DNA of 14,261 nt from Gyrodactylus bullatarudis (taxonomy: Eukaryota > Platyhelminthes > Monogenea > Gyrodactylidea > Gyrodactylidae): the NCBI GenBank assembly GCA_012064415.1, contig SSNU01000154.1:1-14261 (forward strand), read 5' to 3'. The translations under genes and the position numbers were made by a program. Under the pieces are notes generated by a model. It saw only the letters and a program-made list of their open reading frames with translations. It was not told the DNA's origin and made no database searches. Every line of letters starts with the position of its first letter. Positions within the stretch are counted from its first letter, which is position 1. Positions 8,941 through 14,261 of the stretch are shown piece by piece.

Positions 8941-9359
8941 TAAAATTTTATTTCTTTTTACTGTTTCACTTGAATTGGTTTTGGATCCATCTGTAGTTAA
9001 AACCATTTAATCGAGTCGTCAGTCATTATTTCGCTATTTATTATTATGTTGCTAGAATTTTCATAAGAATTACGTAATTAGTGTTCTTAACTTTTTTGTC
9101 ATCTCTTCATTTGATGTATGCTGTTTTTCTAAACCGTCTCAATTTCGATCTGTTCTGAGAGCTTTTAATTAATACAAAAAAAGTTATTATTTTAATTTCA
9201 TTCAGTCCATAGTTTATAATTTCTGATCAATGATCACACGTTAAGACGTAATATTCTGTCCTACGTAACTGAATAAATAATTTTCAGAATTCAATGAGTA
9301 ACTCATTGTGAGGATTCAGAAATCAAGTGAATATTTAAATATTATTTAGTAATAAAGCT

Positions 9360-9415
9360 TATATTTCGCCAGATCTCTTCAGACTTTTACAATGGCTTGA
9401 TATGTATAGTAAGTG
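9360..9415 (-). promoter_or_regulatory. Promoter-like module 2L, directed left
   Basis: Minus strand: TATACATATC (inverse of about 9400-9409), stem GCCA / TGGC (9393-9396 with 9368-9371) enclosing GTCTGAAGAGA (9374-9384), then GAAATATAAGCTTTATT. The TATA string is weaker than in the right-hand module. Confidence 0.35.
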
Positions 9416-9518
9416 GTCAACCATTAATGGACAGATACGTAAAGAGGAAATTTTTGACCCTAGAGATTAGCAGTGTGATCTCCTCCTTTCCCTTCGTAAG
9501 TGCATAATATTGATCCAA

Positions 9519-9612
9519 CCAATCAGAGGATGACAAAGAATATTTATCTGTTAAAATTTTACTATATATATATCAAGCCGGTGTAACAGTCTGAAGAGAT
9601 CAGGCGAAATAT
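9519..9612 (+). promoter_or_regulatory. Promoter-like module 2R (CCAAT, TATA, stem-loop), directed right
   Basis: CCAATCAGAGG (9519-9529), TATATATATAT (9563-9573), then GTCTGAAGAGA (9589-9599) 26 bases downstream of the TATA start, a spacing typical of Pol II core promoters. The stem GCCGG / CAGGC (9577-9581 with 9601-9605) has one mismatch. GAAATATTATT follows. Confidence 0.45.
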
Positions 9613-9765
9613 TATTCCTAAATATTCACTTGATTTCTGAATCCTCTCAATGAGTTTATCATTGAATTCTGAAAATATAAGATGCTCGGCATTTTTTCCC
9701 TCTTTGGAATAAGTAATTATTTTTATAATTTTTTCTGAAAAACTGCTATTTTATGACTGTCCTAG

Positions 9766-10912
9766 TTAATGCTGAGAAAATTTTTCCCCGGTTCTCGTCC
9801 ATTTGGTCAATGGCCATTAGTCATAGTGAGGCCGCTTATTAATTGGTGATGAATAAAAACCTTTTCAGACTCATTCCATTCATAAATTTTCATTTTTATC
9901 AAAGACAATTTCAGGATTATTTTTAACAAAATGGTTAGAATTTCATGTCAAGAAAACTCACATCTTCAGGAGAATAATCATCTGGTAAAATAGAGAGGTT
10001 TTTGTGCAATTTTTTGTCAGAAAATACAATGGAGAATTTGTTGACTTACTTGAATTGTTTTTATCTAAAACGAACGTAAAAAGCTATGTTTAATTTATGC
10101 ATGAAATTACATTTAATCATGATTTTTTTTTCAACATCAGCAACTCAACAAATTTATCCTTTCTCAATTAAGATCACAATTAGACTCTTGAAATCATTGC
10201 ACCATACCTTGACGCTAATTTTCAAAATACACGGTAAACTCGAAATTGGTAAATGAAAATTAAAATACCGTGCCCATTCTTTTTATGCTCAGGACTGATT
10301 TCAACTTTTCTTCTAATTCTCACTATATTAACCCGGTTTAAGAATACAGCCTTTTCCAGCTATTTTGTGATAGCCCTTAGAGAAAAATCTTAGACATCTC
10401 TTTTAGACTTTATGGGATTTTTGAGATTACTTAAGCTTAAATTATAAAATAAATTATAAAATATGACTTTGGCTAATCGTTCTACATAGAGCGAATCTCA
10501 CGGAAGAGTTATAAAATAGTTGAAACGGTTCTCCAAGTTTATAATTCTTTATAAGCAAATTTCAACAGGTTCTTGTCGAAATTCACCTTCAAAAGCCCAG
10601 GATCAGAAAAGATTCTCTTTCTAATGAGCCTAACATCTTCAAAAGAAGAGTTTAAACCAAGATTTTAGCATTGGATCTTACTATATGGTAGTTTAGCGTG
10701 AAGAAAAGCGGGGCAGTTATTACGGAGCTACTACTGTATATTTCCTAATTCAAATTACCTGGCGGGCTGATATAACTGATCTAAATGAGTTGATTTTTGA
10801 CTATATTTTTGACTATAGTCATTTCATTTTTACATATTTTGCTACAGTTTTTTTTCGTTTGGTTCTAAGCTCATTAGGAAGGTTAGAGAAGACAGACGTA
10901 TATTATAGTGAT
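9766..10912. other. Intronic stretch without a recognised feature
   Basis: About 1.1 kb of SLC4 intron with no supported gene on either strand. Two TTGACTATA words near 10797-10822 resemble the motif cluster at 12020-12215. Otherwise I see nothing structured. Confidence 0.6.
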
Positions 10913-10917
10913 AAAAG

Positions 10918-11002
10918 TTATATTTCGCCGGGTCTCTTCAGACTCTACCCCGGTAACATTTAAATACTATTACAATGCAAAATATTCTCTGGCTTCCATT
11001 GG
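10918..11002 (-). promoter_or_regulatory. Solo promoter-like module 3, directed left
   Basis: Minus strand order: CCAAT box (inverse of ATTGG 10998-11002), TATA-like GTATTTAAAT (inverse of 10958-10967), stem CCGGG / CCCGG (10949-10953 with 10928-10932) with a 16-nt loop containing GTCTGAAGAGA (10933-10943), then GAAATATAAC. No mirror arm is found nearby, so it is a solo or truncated copy. It lies just downstream of the broken ORF at 11087-11996 in the same orientation, the position a 3' terminal repeat would take. Confidence 0.4.
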
Positions 11003-11086
11003 TCCATTTCGTGATTGTATTTTTAGGCCTCACTAGGGAGGGGTAAAGAGTTTTCAACGTGAAAAACTCTGCTCACAACTAATTAT

Positions 11087-11996
11087 CTATTTCTGCCTTT
11101 TCATAAACTGATAAATTTTCTGCTGACCACTGTCTCTACGTCGTTTTCTTTTCACTTTTTCACAGCTTTTCTTGTCGGTAATTACAGGTTGGGTCATAAT
11201 TAGATTATCAACTTCTGTTGACTTCTCGTTAGTTTCACTTTTATCCAACTCTGTGACTGTTGCTGGGACTGTACTTGGAACTAGAATTGATTGATTATCG
11301 GCTTCAGCCAACTTCTCTTTGTTTTCATTATTGCAACTAAAGCTAGTTGACATGAAGATGAGAATTTCCTGTTTTTACAAAAAACTCAATTCATTCATTC
11401 ATATTTTTATCCAGAAAGTCAGAAAAAAATTTATTTTTTGGATTCCACTATGAATTCGAAATCTTCGTCTATTCTTGATCCTGATTATCAATATTTAACT
11501 GCTTCAAATCTTTGAAATCGATAAAAATTTTGGATTTGAAAGTTGAAAAAGTGGAAATTTGAAACATTTCCGAAATTCAAAAAACGGCTCAATTTTGGTC
11601 AGATTAAATTTTTTTCGTAAATTTTTTTTGTTTTCAAAACTAATCAGCTCATTTCATAGTGGAATCCAAAAAATAAATTTTTTCTTGACTTTCTGGATAA
11701 AAATATTGAGTTTTTTGTAAAGATAGGAAATTCTCATCTTCATTTCAATTAGGTTTAGTTTCCTTTTGCGTAGAGGATAATGGGGGAGAAGAAAAAGCTG
11801 TGGGTTCAAGAATCTTACTTATTTTCTCGATTTGTTTGCGCTTTATGTGAACATATCGACCCTTGAATCCCAATTTTCTCGCCAATTCTTTTTGGACGCA
11901 CAAATCTGGTTTCAACTTGGTGATGAAATGTCCTTCCGCACACCCAAGGTTGGTTTGTCTCACTTTACTGGACACTTTTTTTTCTTTATTGTATTT
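11087..11996 (-). pseudogene. Unrecognised ORF split in frame by a fold-back element
   Basis: Two open segments lie on the minus strand. The upstream one (11996-11760, no ATG; GTG at 11975) begins VSSKVRQTNLGC and includes LKPDLCVQKELARKLGFKG and a basic stretch HIKRKQIEKI. The downstream one (11335-11087) begins CNNENKEKL, is rich in Ser, Thr, Glu and Asn, and ends in a basic tail KVKRKRRRDSGQQKIYQFM before its stop. They are separated by the family A element at 11336-11759; both sides meet it on a codon boundary in one shared frame, so removing it leaves a continuous reading frame of about 160 codons. I recognise no family. QQKIYQFM loosely resembles a PCNA-binding (PIP) box next to a nuclear-localisation-like basic run; that is speculative. 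It could be a transposon ORF or a dead gene within the intron. Confidence 0.45.
11336..11759. mobile_element. Fold-back element, family A, inserted in an ORF
   Basis: Left end ACTAAAGCTAGTTGACATG runs into AAGATGAGAATTTCC. Right end, read inverted, is ACTAAACCTAATTGAAATG followed by AAGATGAGAATTTCC. The arms continue as TTTTTACAAAAAACTCAAT, then TATTTTTATCCAGAAAGTCA and TTTTTTGGATTCCACTATGA, matching the inverse at 11648-11720. Arms are roughly 115 bp with good identity, followed by weaker pairing. A target duplication is not clear. It interrupts the ORF at 11087-11996. Confidence 0.75.
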
Positions 11997-12019
11997 CTAA
12001 CTACACTTTCTCTATTATT

Positions 12020-13163
12020 TACACTACTTTTTAGAGTTTTGACTACAATTTGAAAAAATATTTTACTTTTGAGTACACTTTCTTACTTTTTTTACACATT
12101 TGACTATAGTCAAATTCCAATTAAAATATTGAGAATTTTTTCCAGATTTATTTTGATTATAGTTAATTTAGATTTTACACTTTTTTCATATTTACAATTT
12201 TGACTACATTTTTCTTCAATGTAGGATCGAAGTTTAAATTCATGCATTAAAAAAGAAAAAATATATGTGACAGTTTATCTTGTTACTCTTTGATAGTCTT
12301 AAGACTTTCATGATTCAGAGTTTTTATTTCTTGCATCGCTCTCCAGAAATTCGATTCTTCTTCTTGCATTGCAGCTTTTCATAAAAGTCTGTTTATATTG
12401 GTTTTACTGTTTCTGCCAATTTGGTAAAGACAGTAGGAATGATTAGATTTTGGAAGACTGATGGAACAGCATAGTTACCACAACCTGGAATTATCCCTCA
12501 AAACCTTATTTATTTATTTTTAAACAATACTCAATAGTAATAATATAAAACTATTCAATCTTTTGTACACGATCCCTAATGACCAATCAGAATAAAGGAC
12601 TCTGATTAACCAATAAGAGCAATGGAGGTTAATTTGTTTAATCACATGGGTACACAGTTCATATTTCTCTGTGTACACCTTGTGGTAATTCATCAAAACT
12701 ATAAACTTCTCTCTTATTTATCTAATGTACTTTCTATTAGTCTTTTCTATCTATCACATCTCATTGTTTCACAAATAATACAGTCCTTACTCAATACATA
12801 TCTATACCAAGTACATCGTCTTCTTTCATACCTACTCCCACACTGATTTCATCAGATCTTTCTCTCTGTCTAAAATAAGTTCTTTTTGTCTTCAAGTTGA
12901 AGAGACGTATCAAGATTTTATGATAAAAATGGACTAGTATTTATGATTCTCCATAGGAGCTATTGGATAAATTTCATTGTTACCATCAATACTTGTTATA
13001 ATTAATAACCTTTATGAGATCATAAGAATTGTATAGTCAAAAATGTAAAATCTAAATTAATTATAGTCAAAATAAATCTGGAAAAAATTCTCAAAGGAAG
13101 CAAGTTTAGTCAAATTGTAGTCAAAGCTCTAAAAAGTGTAGTCAAAAATGTAATTAACTCGAT
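12020..13163. mobile_element. Element with inverted TTTTGACTAC-rich ends
   Basis: ACTTTTTAGAGTTTTGACTA (12026-12045) followed by CAATTTG is inverted at about 13107-13137. A second block, starting GAGAATTTTTTCCAGATTT at 12131 and running about 54 bp, is inverted at 13039-13092 with few differences. The two blocks are further apart on the left (about 80 extra bases). Within the ends TTTTGACTAC or TTTTGACTAT recurs many times on one strand and inverted on the other. The interior (12216-13030) is non-coding as far as I can see; it holds an imperfect palindrome GACCAATCAGA / TCTGATTAACC near 12578-12607. Ends are approximate and the class unknown. Confidence 0.55.
12647..12682. repeat. Short inverted repeat (GGTACACAG / CTGTGTACACC)
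   Basis: GGGTACACAG and CTGTGTACACC form a hairpin of about 9 to 10 bp around a short AT loop, within the interior of the TTTTGACTAC element. Function unknown. Confidence 0.4.
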
Positions 13164-13409
13164 CTAAATTAATCTCAGTCATGAAATTTTCAAGGCATCG
13201 TATTTGTTTATCATATGTTTGAGCTACCGAATGATTTCAACACAATTTACAATAGAAAAGGGTGACCAGAATAGATTAAAACATTCTTGGCAAAAAGTGG
13301 AATCAGCGTAAAATTTGATTCAATTTCCATAAAAATATTTTCTATTTTTAGACTAACCTTTAGTGACAGCTTTCTTGATTTTCGACGATGCCATATAGAG
13401 GTTTTGTAC

Positions 13410-13689
13410 CTTGTTTGAAGATGATTCTCGGAAAAAGTGCAGGACTGGACGATTTAACTCTTCAATTAAAATTTTTGCATCATTCCCCGAGAGATTTTCA
13501 TGCTCTGAAAGTTTTTTGGTAATCATCAAGGTTAATTCTTGCCATGTCCTTTCCTCGGCTTCGAGAATTAACAGGGAAGATTGGAGGAATTGTTTGACTT
13601 GGAATACACAATAACTAGATAAGCTTGCTACATGTGGTTTGGACCATCTAAGACCTGAGGCTTCGACAGCCTCTTCAAATCGAATCCAC
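13410..13689 (-). CDS. SLC4 bicarbonate transporter, first visible exon (RW-FEE / WSKPHV block)
   Basis: One base completes a split Arg codon, then WIRFEEAVEASGLRWSKPHV leads into ASLSSYCVFQVKQFL and LILEAEERTWQELTLMI. This is the conserved N-terminal cytoplasmic SLC4 block ([28 protein letters not shown], then L-LEA---EEI--M). Acceptor CTTAAAG ends at 13690 and an in-frame TAA lies just upstream, so the exon cannot extend. Two donors are possible: AAG|GTACAA at 13409 (phase 0, joins directly to the exon at 8255) or AAAG|GTTAGT at 13357 (phase 1, would need another exon before 8255). I chose the first because the frame then closes. The start codon lies off the right edge. Confidence 0.9.
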
Positions 13690-13866
13690 CTTTAAGTAAT
13701 GTATATTTAAATTTACAGAATCATATAATTCTACATTTAACTTCTTTGGGCTTAAAGATTTGGTTAGAAAAGTATTTATTGATATGTATGATAAAAGGAA
13801 AAAAAATATAAATTTGTGTATAAACAATGTTTGTTAAACATAGTTCATCTTTTGATGAAAAATTGA
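13690..13866 (-). other. Intron upstream of the first visible SLC4 exon
   Basis: AT-rich, no supported gene. The preceding SLC4 exon, which should end with two bases of an Arg codon, is not visible up to the right edge. Confidence 0.6.
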
Positions 13867-14257
13867 GTTTTTATTGATAAGGGTTTTAATAATCTGATTA
13901 ACTTAACCATTGATCAAGCACGAGAACTAGAGAGAACTCAAAGTGGTTTCTTATATTCAATTTATCATGATTTAAATTCATACAACGCTCGTATCTTAGT
14001 GTCAGGGCTAAATCCACTATGGATACGGAGATACGCATTCATAATTAAAATATTCAATGAGTCATCTATTAAAATTGAACAAGCATATAACTTCCTCCTT
14101 TGAAGATAATATATTACTCTCATTCTACAATTATCTTAACTCAAAATATGACTTAGCTAACTGTTCGAATCTATACTCAGTAAAATGTGTTATGGATCAT
14201 TTAAGATCAAAAATCGATTATTCTAAAACACTTTTATATCCTGATCTACATTATTGA
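13867..14257 (+). pseudogene. Possible frameshifted C-terminal fragment of a non-LTR retrotransposon polymerase
   Basis: An open frame of 78 codons (13867-14103) contains LERTQSGFLYSIYHD and LVSGLNPLWIRRYAFIIKI. A second frame (14057-14257) takes over with SFEDNILLSFYNYLNSKYDL and ends in TGA. The pattern LE--Q--F---I, then GL--L--RR--FI-KI resembles the region after the reverse transcriptase domain in LINE-like elements, where such words recur. The similarity is weak and judged by eye. No catalytic motif is present. It lies antisense to the SLC4 gene, upstream of the exon at 13410-13689. It could be a chance open frame in AT-rich DNA. Confidence 0.25.
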
Positions 14258-14261
14258 GATT

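Larger units (their letters stand above)
8386..8991. mobile_element. Palindromic element 1 with outward promoter-like modules
   Basis: An inverted repeat is centred near 8670. The inner arms are nearly identical: TGGAGTCAGGCTG-AGTTAAGAAC at 8467-8489, inverted at the right, ending 8875. They run inward through AATAAAGCTTTATT-like sequence, the TCTCTTCAGAC module, a TATA-like string and GCTAATAGC. Outermost GGATCCAAAACCAA (8392-8405) is inverted at 8976-8989, so the original element is about 600 bp. The right side between 8876 and 8975 differs from the left and includes a separate small hairpin (8884-8940). No protein is convincingly encoded. The arrangement resembles inverted long terminal repeats, but the class is unknown. 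Confidence 0.65.
9281..9676. mobile_element. Palindromic element 2 with outward promoter-like modules, nested in a TIR element
   Basis: TTTTCAGAATTCAATGA at 9281-9297 is inverted at 9660-9676. Arms of about 115 bp share AGGATTCAGAAATCAAGTGA, ATATTT and the TCTCTTCAGAC module. The centre (about 9400-9555) differs between the halves and is less AT-rich (CTCCTCCTTTCCCTTCG). It is structurally the same as palindromic element 1, but the arm sequences differ outside the module, so the two belong to one class and different subfamilies. Confidence 0.65.
9012..9765. mobile_element. TIR DNA element (copy 2), diverged and split by palindromic element 2
   Basis: The left part, TATGTTGCTAGAATTTTCAT (about 9046-9065) followed by AAGAA-TA, matches 1834-1858 of copy 1. 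CTGTTTTTCTAAACCGTCT matches CTGTTTCTAAAGCGTCTTAA of copy 1. The right end, CTGCTATTTTATGACTGTCCTAG (to 9765), is a mutated version of copy 1's end. The terminal repeats carry substitutions (GACTGTCCTAG for GACCGCCCTAG), so this copy is older. It is interrupted at 9281-9676. Confidence 0.55.

Noticed and set aside
8534..9612. Hammerhead ribozyme at the CTGAAGAGA...CGAAA strings of the palindromic elements
   Set aside because: The boxes look like CUGANGA and GAAA, but only 8-9 bases separate them and no stem II can form; the pairing flanks the motif instead. GAAA is followed by U or A, not C.
11832..12053. Plus-strand ORF with a hydrophobic tail
   Set aside because: Antisense of the broken minus-strand ORF followed by T-rich repeat; no ATG at the start and Phe/Leu richness comes from T-runs.
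12622..12846. Plus-strand 74-codon ORF rich in Leu, Ser, Tyr
   Set aside because: Looks membrane-like only because of T-rich composition; no homology recognised and no splice or promoter context, although an ATG is present.
13411..13614. Plus-strand ORF opposite the first visible SLC4 exon
   Set aside because: It is the antisense shadow of a strongly conserved SLC4 exon.

Overview
The window is eukaryotic and very probably invertebrate metazoan. It is strongly AT-rich, coding is broken into short exons with GT/AG boundaries, and most of the DNA is intron packed with transposon-derived inverted repeats. I cannot name the species.

One gene runs through almost the whole window on the minus strand: an internal part of an SLC4-family bicarbonate transporter. 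Six exons are visible, in transcription order 13689-13410, 8255-8010, 6569-6423, 1544-1399, 1310-1136 and 318-185. They encode the cytoplasmic SLC4 domain (RW-FEE/WSKPHV block, the EVP-PTR block, the GIDEF/EPP block), an acidic serine-rich linker, and the first membrane segments ending in GQPLTILGSTGPVLVFEKIL. That last sequence is the Na+-coupled (NBC/NDCBE-like) version rather than the anion-exchanger version. Reading phases agree at every junction (0, 0, 0, 2, 0) if the first visible exon uses the phase-0 donor at 13409. The true start (right) and most of the membrane domain (left) lie outside the window.

The introns carry several repeat families. (i) A TIR element with CTAGGGCGGTCA ends at 1796-2359, and an older copy at about 9012-9765. 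(ii) Fold-back elements with TGAAGATGRGAATTT ends at about 4625-5210, 5382-6159, 6868-7607 and 11336-11759. (iii) A 177-bp insertion at 5964-6140 inside one of these, flanked by 14-bp direct repeats and carrying a hammerhead-ribozyme-like core. (iv) Two palindromic elements (8386-8991, 9281-9676) and a solo half (about 10918-11002) that share a TATA / TCTCTTCAGAC stem-loop module directed outwards. (v) An element with inverted TTTTGACTAC-rich ends, 12020-13163.

Two non-SLC4 coding remnants sit in the neighbourhood. One is a minus-strand ORF (11087-11996) split in frame by a fold-back element. The other is a frameshifted plus-strand fragment at the right edge (13867-14257) that faintly resembles the C-terminal end of a non-LTR retrotransposon polymerase. 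No tRNA, rRNA or CRISPR was seen.
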